From: Zobellia laminariae
GTDB taxonomy: Bacteria; Bacteroidota; Bacteroidia; Flavobacteriales; Flavobacteriaceae
Direction of reading: 5' to 3'
NCBI RefSeq assembly: GCF_009725995.1
Contig: NZ_RCNS01000003.1
Location: forward strand, 868,001-932,000
DNA length: 64,000 nt
Positions within the stretch are counted from its first letter, which is position 1, and each line of letters starts with the position of its first letter. The notes beneath the pieces are model-generated. The model had not been told where the DNA came from. It searched no databases and worked only from the letters and a program-made list of their open reading frames with translations. This document shows positions 17,219-27,092 of this stretch, in pieces. The translations under genes were made by a program, and so were the position numbers.

Positions 17219-19765
17219 ATGGATGATAATTTTTCACCGAGAGTAAAGGACGTAATTGCTTATAGTAAAGAGGAGGCGCTACGGTTAGGCCATGATTTCA
17301 TTGGTACCGAGCATCTAATGTTGGGGCTTTTACGAGATGGTAACGGCAAAGCAATTAGTATTCTTGACGCTATGGAGGTCGATTTAGATCATCTTAGGCG
17401 AAAGGTTGAAATACTTAGCCCTTCCAACCCAAACCCGAATAGTTTACAAAAAGATAAAAAGAACCTGCATTTGACGAGGCAGGCAGAGCGAGCCCTAAAG
17501 ACTACGTTTTTAGAAGCTAAGCTTTTTCAAAGTTCCTCGATCAATACTGCACATTTATTATTATGTATTTTGAGAAATGAAAATGACCCCACCACGAAAC
17601 TACTTCACAAACTGAAAGTAGATTATGATGGTGTAAAGGAACAGTTTAAATTTATGATTACAAGCGACGATGATATTGTAGATGCACCAACTTCCGAATC
17701 GTTTCCTAGTGAAAACGACGATAACGAGGGTAAAGAAGGTAGCTTTGGAACTGCAGCCGGACAAAAAGGCAACAAAAAATCAAAAACACCTGTACTTGAC
17801 AACTTTGGTCGTGACCTAACACTTATGGCGGAAGAGGACAAGCTTGACCCTGTAGTTGGTAGAGACAAAGAAATAGAGCGTGTTTCACAGATTTTAAGTA
17901 GAAGAAAGAAAAACAATCCTTTATTAATAGGTGAACCTGGTGTTGGTAAAAGTGCTATTGCCGAAGGTTTGGCACTACGTATTATAAATAAAAAGGTTTC
18001 ACGTATCCTATATAATAAAAGAGTTGTAACTCTTGATTTAGCTTCTTTAGTGGCCGGTACTAAATACCGTGGCCAGTTTGAAGAGCGTATGAAAGCGGTT
18101 ATGAACGAGCTTGAAAAGAATGATGATGTTATTCTTTTTATTGATGAAATCCATACCATTGTAGGTGCCGGTGGTGCCACAGGTAGCTTAGATGCATCAA
18201 ACATGTTCAAACCCGCCTTGGCAAGAGGTGAAATTCAATGTATTGGAGCTACTACGTTAGATGAATACCGTCAATATATAGAAAAAGATGGTGCACTAGA
18301 AAGACGTTTCCAAAAAGTTATTGTAGAACCTACAACAGTTGATGAGACTATTGAGATTCTTCATAACATTAAAGCAAAATACGAAGATCACCACAATGTA
18401 ACCTATACAGATGAGGCGATTATTGCTTGTGTAAAGTTAACCAACCGTTATATGACGGACCGTTTCTTACCGGACAAGGCTATTGATGCCCTTGATGAAG
18501 CTGGTTCTCGCGTTCATATTGTAAATATGGATGTTCCTAAACAGATTTTAGAGCTTGAGAAAAAGCTTGAAGATGTTCGTGAATTAAAGAACAGCGTAGT
18601 TAAAAAGCAGAAATACGAAGAAGCTGCCAAACTACGTGATGATGAGAAACGTCTTGAAAAAGACTTGGCTTCAGCGCAAGAAAAATGGGAAGAAGACAGC
18701 AAACTACATAAAGAAATAGTTAGTGAGGACAATGTTGCCGATGTTGTTTCTATGATGAGCGGTATTCCCGTAAACAGAATAGCACAAACAGAAAGTAATA
18801 AGTTAGCAGAACTTCCTGACCTTATTAAAGCCAATGTTATTGGTCAAGATGAAGCGGTTGCCAAGGTTGCCAAGGCAATTCAAAGAAACCGTGCCGGACT
18901 AAAAGATCCGAACAAGCCAATTGGCTCGTTCATTTTCTTAGGTCAGACCGGTGTTGGTAAAACTCAGTTGGCCAAAGTATTGGCACAACAACTCTTTGAC
19001 TCTGAGGATGCGTTAATACGTATTGACATGAGTGAGTACATGGAGAAATTCGCTATTTCTAGACTAGTAGGTGCACCTCCGGGATACGTAGGTTACGAAG
19101 AAGGTGGTCAGTTAACCGAAAAAGTTAGACGTAAGCCTTATTCTGTTATTCTATTAGATGAAGTTGAAAAAGCGCATCCAGATGTATTTAATATGCTGTT
19201 GCAAGTTTTAGATGATGGTTTCCTTACGGATAGTCTAGGACGAAAAATAGACTTTAGAAATTCTATTATCATTATGACTTCTAACATTGGAGCCCGTAAA
19301 TTGAAAGATTTCGGTCAAGGTGTTGGTTTTGGAACTTCAGCAATGAAATCTCAAGAAGATAGTCATCAAAAAGGAGTTATAGAAGGCGCTCTTAAAAAAG
19401 CATTTGCTCCTGAATTCTTAAATAGAATTGATGACGTTATTGTTTTCAACTCGTTAGAAAGAGAAGACATACACAAAATTATTGATATTGAACTTCGTAA
19501 GTTGTTCGCAAGAATCAAGGATATTGGATATGAGCTTAACTTAACGGATAAGGCCAAAGACTATATTGCAGACAAAGGTTTTGACAAACAATATGGTGCC
19601 AGACCTTTAAAAAGAGCTATTCAAAAGTATATTGAAGATGCTTTAGCCGAAGAGATAGTAAACTCCAAACTTGAAGAAGGAGATACTATCCTTATGGACC
19701 TAGACGAGAAGAAAGAAGAACTTACAATTGAAATTAAAAAAGCAGAAAAATCTTCTAAATCATAA
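17219..19765 (+). CDS. clpC: ATP-dependent Clp protease ATP-binding subunit ClpC
   Basis: An 848-residue AAA+ unfoldase that feeds proteins to ClpP. It has an N-terminal double Clp repeat (about 1-150), a linker rich in charged residues, AAA1 with Walker A GEPGVGKS, a short middle region with a UVR-like stretch (KKQKYEEAAKLRDDEKRL), AAA2 with Walker A GQTGVGKT, and the D2-small domain. The short middle region identifies ClpC rather than ClpB. It is transcribed divergently from gyrA; the 245 bp between them contain no gene and no clear consensus promoter. Confidence 0.94.
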   Translation: MDDNFSPRVKDVIAYSKEEALRLGHDFIGTEHLMLGLLRDGNGKAISILDAMEVDLDHLRRKVEILSPSNPNPNSLQKDKKNLHLTRQAERALKTTFLEAKLFQSSSINTAHLLLCILRNENDPTTKLLHKLKVDYDGVKEQFKFMITSDDDIVDAPTSESFPSENDDNEGKEGSFGTAAGQKGNKKSKTPVLDNFGRDLTLMAEEDKLDPVVGRDKEIERVSQILSRRKKNNPLLIGEPGVGKSAIAEGLALRIINKKVSRILYNKRVVTLDLASLVAGTKYRGQFEERMKAVMNELEKNDDVILFIDEIHTIVGAGGATGSLDASNMFKPALARGEIQCIGATTLDEYRQYIEKDGALERRFQKVIVEPTTVDETIEILHNIKAKYEDHHNVTYTDEAIIACVKLTNRYMTDRFLPDKAIDALDEAGSRVHIVNMDVPKQILELEKKLEDVRELKNSVVKKQKYEEAAKLRDDEKRLEKDLASAQEKWEEDSKLHKEIVSEDNVADVVSMMSGIPVNRIAQTESNKLAELPDLIKANVIGQDEAVAKVAKAIQRNRAGLKDPNKPIGSFIFLGQTGVGKTQLAKVLAQQLFDSEDALIRIDMSEYMEKFAISRLVGAPPGYVGYEEGGQLTEKVRRKPYSVILLDEVEKAHPDVFNMLLQVLDDGFLTDSLGRKIDFRNSIIIMTSNIGARKLKDFGQGVGFGTSAMKSQEDSHQKGVIEGALKKAFAPEFLNRIDDVIVFNSLEREDIHKIIDIELRKLFARIKDIGYELNLTDKAKDYIADKGFDKQYGARPLKRAIQKYIEDALAEEIVNSKLEEGDTILMDLDEKKEELTIEIKKAEKSSKS

Positions 19766-19790
19766 ACTTAACGTAAGAAATGTTAGCAAA

Positions 19791-19819
19791 GGGAGTCAAT
19801 TAAATTGACTCCCTTTTTT
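19791..19819 (+). terminator. Rho-independent terminator after clpC
   Basis: A perfect inverted repeat GGGAGTCAATT/AATTGACTCCC (19791-19813) followed by six T. Confidence 0.92.
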
Positions 19820-19967
19820 CTTATGATAAAATTTCAAAGTAAGAAACACTACACAATACCATTCTAGCAATAGCACTATAAACGATATTTACGCTTTTAA
19901 TCTATTATTTTTCACAATAGATAACGATACATCTACATTCGTCTCAGGACATTATAATATATTTAAA

Positions 19968-20369
19968 ATGAAAGTGAGACGACCAAAGAAGACTATTATA
20001 GTCAGGGAGTATCAATTAGATGTTGGAAAAATACAGGTTTACGAAAACTATATGGTTTCGCTGTTTGATGAAGGGGCAACACTTACATTAGAGAGAGTAT
20101 ACCAAATAATAGGAATTTCAGAAATTCATTTCAGGGATAAAAACTTTGGCTATATAAGCCTGAGAAAAAATTCTTATGCCGTAGACCCTACTATTTACAC
20201 CTATTTGAGACAATTAGACAACCTTAAAGCATTAGCTATTGTTTCCGTAAAAGAAATAGATATGCATAACTTTAAGATTGAAAAACTTTTCTACAAAAAA
20301 CCAATGAAATTCTTTATTGAATTTGATAATGCCGTTACATGGGTTAAACGACGTGTAAAAGCTAAATAG
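19968..20369 (+). CDS. Small conserved hypothetical protein
   Basis: A 133-residue soluble protein. The central part (GYISLRKNSYAVDPTIYTYLRQLDN cut short, near 60-85) and the end (FFIEFDNAVTWVKRR) resemble the STAS/SpoIIAA-like small proteins common in flavobacteria, whose function is unknown. The N-terminus is basic (MKVRRPKK). It stands alone between a terminator after clpC and a shared terminator with nnr. I cannot assign a function. Confidence 0.6.
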   Translation: MKVRRPKKTIIVREYQLDVGKIQVYENYMVSLFDEGATLTLERVYQIIGISEIHFRDKNFGYISLRKNSYAVDPTIYTYLRQLDNLKALAIVSVKEIDMHNFKIEKLFYKKPMKFFIEFDNAVTWVKRRVKAK

Positions 20370-20394
20370 AATTACATAACTCTACCAAAAACAA

Positions 20395-20426
20395 AAAACC
20401 TCAAGATTTCAAAGTCTTGAGGTTTT
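20395..20426. terminator. Bidirectional terminator
   Basis: AAAACCTCAAGA (20395-20406) pairs perfectly with TCTTGAGGTTTT (20415-20426), between two convergent genes, with T-rich flanks. Confidence 0.88.
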
Positions 20427-20451
20427 CGTTTTTCTTTACCTTATCTAAAGT

Positions 20452-22005
20452 CTATTCCGGCGGTGCTTCATTTTCGTTAACCTCAGGTCTACTTTCTGGT
20501 TGGGCAAATAAATCTATAAAAGCAGACCCAATACCATCAATAACATTAGAAGCCGTAAGTGCCTGGTAGCCTGTTTTATCAACAGCTATATCTCCTGCTC
20601 TACCATGTAAATACACTCCAAATACAGCAGAATTTAAAGGACTATAGCCCTGAGCGATCAATCCTGTTATCATACCAGTTAAAACATCACCAGTGCCAGC
20701 TGTTCCCATTCCTGGATTACCGGTTGTATTCACATAGCCCTTTTCATCATAAATTGTAATGGTATGCGAACCTTTTATTACCAAGATACAATCGTACTGC
20801 TTTGAAAATTTCTTGGCCTTATCCAACTTATCAAAATCATCTTTCCACTTCCCTATTAGACGTTCCAATTCTTTTGGATGCGGCGTTAATACACTTTGAG
20901 CAGGAATCTTTTTAAGTAAGTTTTTGTTTTCCGAAAGGATATTAAGCGCATCTGCGTCAATAACCAAAGGCTTTTTGTTTTTATCTAAAAACTCATCTAA
21001 CGCTTTTACTGTACTCTCATCTTTTCCTAATCCAACTCCAACACCTATGACGGTTGGATTAATATCAAAATCAATTTTAGTAATATATTTTTCTTCGGCA
21101 TCGGTTAAGACCATTGCTTCTGGAAAACTTGTTTGAAGGGGAATATATCCGCATTTAGGAACATATGCCGTAACCAAACCACTACCCGTTTTTAAACAAG
21201 CTTTAGAAGCCAAATTAACCGCTCCTATCTTTCCATAGCTACCTCCTATTATTAGACCGTGCCCATGAGTGCCTTTATGCGAGAATTTCTCCCTCGGAAT
21301 ATAAACGGGAAGCATTTCATTTTTACTTATTAACTCATACTCTGTTTCCGTAGTTGCTAGAAATTCAGGATCAAGGCCAATATCTAAAGCTTCCCATTGT
21401 TGGGTAAAAATTCCAGTTTCTGGCAAGAAAAAAACCAATTTTGGAACTTGAAAACTTAATGTATGGTTTGCTTTTACTACCGCCTTTTCATCTTTTTGAA
21501 CCTTATCCGTAAACAATCCTGATGGAATATCTACAGAAAGCACAAAAGCTTCCGATTTTTGAATATGCTCAAACAAGTTAACAACCCAAGTATCGGGTGC
21601 ACGATTCAAGCCAATTCCAAAAATAGCATCTACCACAATATCTTCACGACCTATTTCCGGTAAAACTGAGTTTTCTTCAAGAAATTCGGGCCATACCTTT
21701 CGCTCTTTTAACCGATCTAGGTTTACTAAGAAATCGTCTGAACGCTTCTTACTATAGTTTACAACGTATACGGCTATATTGTAACCATGTTCTTGTAAAT
21801 GACGAGCCAAGGCAATACCATCACCTCCGTTATTACCAATACCACAGAACAAGTGTATTTTTACCGGTCCTCCTTGAATTCTAAAATGTAACCAATTAAA
21901 AAGTTGAACGGCAGCACCTTCCATTAATTCATTACTAGAAATATTATTCTTTTTTATTGTCGCCTTGTCAGCTTCATAAATTTGCTTTGCAGAGAAAATT
22001 TTCAT
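20452..22005 (-). CDS. nnr: Bifunctional NAD(P)H-hydrate epimerase / ADP-dependent NAD(P)H-hydrate dehydratase
   Basis: A 517-residue two-domain repair enzyme that converts damaged NAD(P)H hydrates back to NAD(P)H. The N-terminal YjeF_N epimerase domain (about 1-220) has GIGNNGGDGIALARHL and VVDAIFGIGL. The C-terminal ribokinase-like dehydratase domain (about 235-500) has IGGSYGKIGA, LTPHPKELERL and the phosphate-binding GNPGMGTAGTGDVLTG. Length is normal for the fused form. The upstream 22006-22218 stretch, before the thr leader, shows no gene. Confidence 0.94.
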   Translation of the reverse strand: MKIFSAKQIYEADKATIKKNNISSNELMEGAAVQLFNWLHFRIQGGPVKIHLFCGIGNNGGDGIALARHLQEHGYNIAVYVVNYSKKRSDDFLVNLDRLKERKVWPEFLEENSVLPEIGREDIVVDAIFGIGLNRAPDTWVVNLFEHIQKSEAFVLSVDIPSGLFTDKVQKDEKAVVKANHTLSFQVPKLVFFLPETGIFTQQWEALDIGLDPEFLATTETEYELISKNEMLPVYIPREKFSHKGTHGHGLIIGGSYGKIGAVNLASKACLKTGSGLVTAYVPKCGYIPLQTSFPEAMVLTDAEEKYITKIDFDINPTVIGVGVGLGKDESTVKALDEFLDKNKKPLVIDADALNILSENKNLLKKIPAQSVLTPHPKELERLIGKWKDDFDKLDKAKKFSKQYDCILVIKGSHTITIYDEKGYVNTTGNPGMGTAGTGDVLTGMITGLIAQGYSPLNSAVFGVYLHGRAGDIAVDKTGYQALTASNVIDGIGSAFIDLFAQPESRPEVNENEAPPE

Positions 22006-22218
22006 GTATAAGATTGTAGAATTATCTAGTTTTTAAATATGTACCTAGTTGTTAACTGTTACTTCTGTATTAAAATCAAGGGTTTACAACCATAAATCCT
22101 TGCATAAATCTCACAAATATTTGAATAATGTAAGTAATTAACATTAACGCTCAATAACTAACAACAAAAATTTGATTAAGAATCCAAAAGTACTACTTTT
22201 GATGCTTTCATTTTTACT

Positions 22219-22311
22219 ATGTATCAGCATATCGCCAACATATCAACTGAATTTTTCTTCACGACCAATGGTTCAATCAACACGTTTGGCACCACCACCC
22301 CTTTGGGGTAG
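22219..22311 (+). CDS. thrL: Putative thr operon leader peptide (Thr/Ile-rich, 30 aa)
   Basis: A 30-codon frame from ATG 22219 to TAG 22309-22311, ending 71 bases before thrA. It encodes seven Thr, three of them consecutive (ACC ACC ACC at 22291-22299), and three Ile. Thr and Ile are the end products of the pathway the operon serves. The peptide ends ...SINTFGTTTPLG. The last codons overlap a small GC-rich hairpin ACCCC-TTT-GGGGT (22297-22309). This is the content expected of an attenuator leader. No strong Rho-independent hairpin is obvious between it and thrA, so the mechanism is open. An overlapping frame on the same strand (ATG 22202) has no such bias. Confidence 0.6.
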   Translation: MYQHIANISTEFFFTTNGSINTFGTTTPLG

Positions 22312-22382
22312 ACAAAAACATATCAGTTCGCTATTGCGTTATTTCGCATTCAATCTATTTTTAAGAGTTAATTTCATCTAAC

Positions 22383-24827
22383 ATGAAAGTTTTAAAATTC
22401 GGCGGCACCTCTGTTGCTAACGCCTCCAACATATCATTAGTAAAAAATATTGTAGCCAATACAAATACCAATAAGACCATTGTGGTGGTATCAGCTTTTG
22501 GTGGAGTCACAGACCTCTTATTGAATGCGGCTCATTTGGCTTCAAAACAAAGTGAAGGTTATAAATCAATTTTAAAAGAAATTGAAGACAGACACTTAGA
22601 GACTGCCAAGGAACTTATTCACGTAAATGCCCAGAGCAAAGTACTTAGTAAGGTCAAAAGTGAACTCAATACTTTGGAGACACTACTGGAAGGTGCGTTT
22701 CTAATTGGTGAAATCACTCCCCGACTTTCCGATAAAATTGTAAGCTACGGCGAGCTTTTATCATCCTATATTATTAGTGAGTATTTTGCCCAAGAAGGAT
22801 TGAAAGCCGGCTATTTAGATAGCAGAGAGCTGATCAAGACCAATGATGTTAATGGCAAAGCCACCGTAAATTTTGATTTAACCAACGCTAATTGCGCAAA
22901 TTTCTTAGATAAAGACGAACACCAAGTTATTGTCATGGGAGGTTTTATCGCTTCCAGTGAAAGTGGTAACTCTACCACTTTAGGACGTGGAGGTTCTGAT
23001 TACACTGCCGCCATTATAGCAGCGGCAATCAATGCTGAATTTTTAGAAATCTGGACAGATGTTAGTGGTATGTATACTGCTAATCCTAAATTGGTAAAAC
23101 AAGCCAAGGCTATCCCGCACATATCTTACGAAGAAGCCATGGAGCTTTCTCATTTTGGCGCCAAAGTTTTATACCCTCCAACAATTCAACCGGTGTTGGC
23201 TAAGGGAATCTCTATCGTAATAAAAAATACTTTTGAACCTGAAAATGCAGGTACATTAATTACCAAGAACAAAAACGAAAAAGGCAAGACTGTACGTGGC
23301 ATAAGCCATGTTGAAAATATTGCACTTTTATCTCTAGAAGGACCAGGAATGGTAGGTATTCCAGGAACTTCAAAACGATTTTTTGAAGTACTTTCTCAAT
23401 CAGAAATAAGTGTTGTCCTTATTACTCAAGCGTCTTCTGAACATTCAATCTGTGTAGGTATTTCTGCTGATGACATTGATAAGGCAACAGAAGTTGTGAA
23501 CGCCGCTTTTGAATATGAAATTGAACGCGGAAAAATAAAACCTGTAATAGCCGAAAAAGAATTGGCCATAATTGCTCTAGTTGGCGATAATATGAAAAGC
23601 CACCAGGGTTTGAGCGGTAAAATGTTCAGCACCTTAGGAAAGAACAATGTAAACCTTAGGGTTATTGCACAGGGAGCATCCGAACGAAACATTTCTGCAG
23701 TCATAAAAAAAGAAGATGTCAAAAAAGCTCTGAATGCGCTACATGAAGAATTTTTTGAGGAAAACATAAAACAATTAAACCTATTTGTAATGGGTGTTGG
23801 TAATGTAGGTTCAAAATTTTTGAATCAAGTTTATCAACAAAAGAAGTTTTTGAAGGAGAACTTAAAATTGAACATCCGTGTAATTGGTATGTCCAATTCA
23901 CGAACCATGGTTTTTGAAGAAAGCGGAATTTCTCTCAAACACTGGGAAGAGGCTTTGGCCGGTGGTCAAAAAGCGGATAAGGTTGAATTCATGAAAAAGG
24001 TGAATGAACTTAATTACCGTAACAGTATTTTTGTTGATAATACGGCTAGTGAAGAGGTTTCTAAAACTTACAACACCTATTTAGGCAATAGTATTTCTGT
24101 AGTTACTTGTAATAAAATTGCATGTTCTTCTGCCTACGAAAATTACCAAGAATTAAAATCTCTTGCTAGAACCTACAATGCTCCATTTTTATTTGAGACC
24201 AATGTAGGCGCAGGCTTACCGATTATAGATACCTTAAAGCATTTGATTGCTTCGGGTGATAAAATCCTTAAAATTCAAGCGGTCCTTTCAGGAAGCCTAA
24301 ACTTTGTCTTTAACAACTTTAATGACAAGACAACTTTTCATGACATTGTGAAACAAGCCCAGCAAGAAGGCTATACTGAACCAGATCCAAAAATTGACCT
24401 GAGCGGTGTTGATGTAATGCGAAAGATTCTGATTTTGGCAAGAGAAAGCGGAAATCAACTAGAGATTACAGATATTGCTAACAAATCTTTCTTACCACAA
24501 GAAAGTTTGGATACCGATAATAACGAAGACTTTTTTGCTACGCTGATAAAACATGAAGATGATTTTCAAGCCATGTACAAAGAAGCTAACGACGCCAACA
24601 GTAAGCTAAAATATGTTGCCCAGTTTGAAGATGGAAAAGCAAGTGTGGGTCTGCAAGCTATACCAAAAGGTCATGATTTTTATAACTTGGAAGGAAGTGA
24701 TAACATCGTGTTGTTCTACACAGAGCGTTACCCTAACCAGCCCATGATCATAAAAGGAGCAGGCGCAGGTGCAGATGTTACAGCATCAGGTATTTTTGCC
24801 GATATCATCAGAATCGGAAATTTCTAA
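22383..24827 (+). CDS. thrA: Bifunctional aspartate kinase / homoserine dehydrogenase
   Basis: An 814-residue fusion that carries out the first and third steps of threonine synthesis. The N-terminal aspartokinase domain opens with VLKFGGTSVAN and has TLGRGGSDYTAA near 205. ACT regulatory domains span about 300-455, and the homoserine dehydrogenase domain begins at MGVGNVGSKF near 470, with SGSLNFVFN near 640. ACT domains in this fusion usually mediate threonine feedback. It is the first gene of thrABC, with 2 bases to thrB. Confidence 0.95.
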   Translation: MKVLKFGGTSVANASNISLVKNIVANTNTNKTIVVVSAFGGVTDLLLNAAHLASKQSEGYKSILKEIEDRHLETAKELIHVNAQSKVLSKVKSELNTLETLLEGAFLIGEITPRLSDKIVSYGELLSSYIISEYFAQEGLKAGYLDSRELIKTNDVNGKATVNFDLTNANCANFLDKDEHQVIVMGGFIASSESGNSTTLGRGGSDYTAAIIAAAINAEFLEIWTDVSGMYTANPKLVKQAKAIPHISYEEAMELSHFGAKVLYPPTIQPVLAKGISIVIKNTFEPENAGTLITKNKNEKGKTVRGISHVENIALLSLEGPGMVGIPGTSKRFFEVLSQSEISVVLITQASSEHSICVGISADDIDKATEVVNAAFEYEIERGKIKPVIAEKELAIIALVGDNMKSHQGLSGKMFSTLGKNNVNLRVIAQGASERNISAVIKKEDVKKALNALHEEFFEENIKQLNLFVMGVGNVGSKFLNQVYQQKKFLKENLKLNIRVIGMSNSRTMVFEESGISLKHWEEALAGGQKADKVEFMKKVNELNYRNSIFVDNTASEEVSKTYNTYLGNSISVVTCNKIACSSAYENYQELKSLARTYNAPFLFETNVGAGLPIIDTLKHLIASGDKILKIQAVLSGSLNFVFNNFNDKTTFHDIVKQAQQEGYTEPDPKIDLSGVDVMRKILILARESGNQLEITDIANKSFLPQESLDTDNNEDFFATLIKHEDDFQAMYKEANDANSKLKYVAQFEDGKASVGLQAIPKGHDFYNLEGSDNIVLFYTERYPNQPMIIKGAGAGADVTASGIFADIIRIGNF

Positions 24828-24829
24828 TT

Positions 24830-25753
24830 ATGGAGGAAATCAAAGTTTTTTGCCCCGCCACTATAGCAAATGTTTCATGTGGATTTGACGTCTTAGGAGT
24901 CGCCCTTGATAATGTAGGCGACACAATGGTTGTTCGTAAAACCCAAGAAAAAGGCATACGAATCACTAAACTTGAAGGTCAAGATTTACCAATGGAAACG
25001 CTTCAAAATGTTGCAGGCGTAGCTGGTTTAGCGCTTTTAGAGAAAAGCGATTACAGAGGCGGATTTGAAATTGAAATTTACAAAAAGATAAAAGCAGGTA
25101 GTGGAATAGGTAGCAGTGCCGCAAGTTCAACAGGTGCAGTTTGGGCCATGAACGAACTTCTAGACAAGCCGTTTACCACGCTAGAACTCGTTAAATTTTC
25201 AATGGAAGGGGAACGATTAGCAAGTGGTGTAGCCCATGCAGATAATGTAGCTCCTGCCCTATTTGGCGGTTTTACATTAGTACGCAGTTATGACCCTTTG
25301 GATATTGTACCAATTCACACACCATCTGAATTACACGCCACGGTCATCCATCCACAGATAGAAGTTAAAACATCAGACTCAAGAAAAATACTTAAAACCA
25401 ATATTACCTTAGCAGACGGTATTAAACAATGGGGAAATGTAGGCGGACTCGTTGCCGGTCTATTTACGGAGGATTATGACCTAATTGGTCGATCTTTGGA
25501 AGACCATATTGTGGAACCCATACGCTCCATTCTTATACCTGGTTTTGACCAAGTTAAAAGCGAAGCTCTAAAGGCAGGTGCTTTAGGATGTGGCATCTCA
25601 GGCTCGGGGCCTTCTATTTTTGCATTTAGCAAAGGTATAGACACCGCAAATAAAGTTGCTAAGGCAATGAAAGAAGTATACAAGAACATAGGTATTGATT
25701 ACGATGTTCATGTATCTAAAATTAACAGTGAAGGAATTAAGACCATACAGTAA
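24830..25753 (+). CDS. thrB: Homoserine kinase
   Basis: A 307-residue GHMP-family kinase that makes O-phosphohomoserine. The N-terminal FCPATIANVSCGFD and the ATP-binding motif GSGIGSSAASSTGA (near residue 90) are clear, as is the C-terminal GCGISGSGPSIFAF. The stop codon overlaps the thrC start (TAATG at 25751-25755), which indicates translational coupling. Confidence 0.95.
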   Translation: MEEIKVFCPATIANVSCGFDVLGVALDNVGDTMVVRKTQEKGIRITKLEGQDLPMETLQNVAGVAGLALLEKSDYRGGFEIEIYKKIKAGSGIGSSAASSTGAVWAMNELLDKPFTTLELVKFSMEGERLASGVAHADNVAPALFGGFTLVRSYDPLDIVPIHTPSELHATVIHPQIEVKTSDSRKILKTNITLADGIKQWGNVGGLVAGLFTEDYDLIGRSLEDHIVEPIRSILIPGFDQVKSEALKAGALGCGISGSGPSIFAFSKGIDTANKVAKAMKEVYKNIGIDYDVHVSKINSEGIKTIQ

Positions 25754-27048
25754 TGAATTTTTATAGTCTAAATAAAAAAGCACCTGAAGTTTCATTTAAA
25801 GACGCAGTGATTAAAGGGATTGCACCTGATAAAGGGTTGTATTTTCCTGAGCAAATAGAGCCACTTCCCGCGCGATTCTTTGAGCATATAGAAGATTTAA
25901 CGGATCACGAAATAGCTTTTAATGCCATTCATCAGTTTGTGGCTAAGGAAATTCCAAATGATAGACTTCGTGAGATTATCGCCAAGGTTCTTGACTTTGA
26001 TTTCCCTGTTGTTGAAATTGAGGAAAACGTAGCTACTTTAGAGCTTTTTCACGGTCCTACCATGGCCTTTAAAGATGTAGGCGCTCGCTTTATGGCAAAT
26101 TGTCTTGGCTATTTTTCAGAAGGAGAAAAACAGGATGTAACCGTATTAGTCGCTACTTCTGGCGATACCGGTGGTGCCGTTGCCAATGGATTTTTAGGTG
26201 TAGAAGGAGTACGTGTGGTTATTTTATATCCAAACGGAAAAGTGAGTGATATTCAAGAAAGACAGTTAACTACTTTAGGTCAAAACATTACCGCCCTTAA
26301 AGTTGACGGTACTTTTGATGATTGTCAAAAAATGGTCAAAACTGCATTTTTAGATAAAGCTCTTCTGGAAAAAATGCAATTAACATCCGCTAACTCTATT
26401 AATGTGGCGCGTTGGTTGCCCCAATTATTCTATTTCTTGTTCGCTTACAAACAGGCAAAATCAAAAGGAAAGGAAATTGTATTTTCCATACCTAGCGGAA
26501 ACTTTGGAAACGTATGTGCCGGTATGGTAGCTCAACGTCTGGGTATGCCTGTAAAACATTTTGTGGCTTCCACAAATGTAAATGATACCGTTCCTCAGTT
26601 TATGAAAACCGAGGAGTACAACCCAAAACCATCAACGGCAACAATATCAAATGCTATGGATGTGGGTGACCCTAGTAATTTTATTCGTATCAGACATTTG
26701 TATCAAGATAATTTTGACAAACTGAAAGAAAACCTCTCTTCCTATTCATTTACAGATGCAGAAACTAGAGAGACCATGAAGAAGATATACAGTGACAGTG
26801 GTTACATTGCCGACCCACATGGCGCTGTTGGCTATTTAGGATTGAAAAAATATCAAGCAGAACATCCTGATACTTATGGAATCTTTTTAGAAACCGCTCA
26901 TCCCGTGAAGTTTTTAGACGTGGTGGAAGACACCATAGGCAAGACAGTTGAAATTCCTGAACAAATCAAAAAAGTAATGGACAAAGAAAAGAAGTCCATT
27001 TCAATAAAGGAATACGACGAACTGAAACAGTACTTGTTAAACAGATAA
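25753..27048 (+). CDS. thrC: Threonine synthase
   Basis: A 431-residue PLP enzyme that completes threonine synthesis from O-phosphohomoserine. The PLP Lys lies in HGPTMAFKDVGARF near residue 112, the substrate loop is ATSGDTGGAVA near 140, and SIPSGNFGNVCAG near 238 binds the cofactor phosphate. It is the last gene of the operon and is followed by a strong terminator. The start overlaps the thrB stop. Confidence 0.95.
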   Translation: MNFYSLNKKAPEVSFKDAVIKGIAPDKGLYFPEQIEPLPARFFEHIEDLTDHEIAFNAIHQFVAKEIPNDRLREIIAKVLDFDFPVVEIEENVATLELFHGPTMAFKDVGARFMANCLGYFSEGEKQDVTVLVATSGDTGGAVANGFLGVEGVRVVILYPNGKVSDIQERQLTTLGQNITALKVDGTFDDCQKMVKTAFLDKALLEKMQLTSANSINVARWLPQLFYFLFAYKQAKSKGKEIVFSIPSGNFGNVCAGMVAQRLGMPVKHFVASTNVNDTVPQFMKTEEYNPKPSTATISNAMDVGDPSNFIRIRHLYQDNFDKLKENLSSYSFTDAETRETMKKIYSDSGYIADPHGAVGYLGLKKYQAEHPDTYGIFLETAHPVKFLDVVEDTIGKTVEIPEQIKKVMDKEKKSISIKEYDELKQYLLNR

Positions 27049-27053
27049 AATTT

Positions 27054-27090
27054 AAAAAGCCCCTAAAGAAATTTTCTTTAGGGGCTTTTT
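27054..27090. terminator. Bidirectional terminator thrC / Xaa-Pro aminopeptidase
   Basis: An 18-bp perfect stem: 27054-27071 pairs with 27073-27090, with an A run on the left and a T run on the right, between convergent genes. Confidence 0.92.
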
Positions 27091-27092
27091 TA

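Noticed and set aside
22202..22381. Hydrophobic small frame upstream of thrA in another reading frame
   Set aside because: It overlaps the Thr-rich leader frame, has no Thr bias and no clear function; the leader frame explains the region better.
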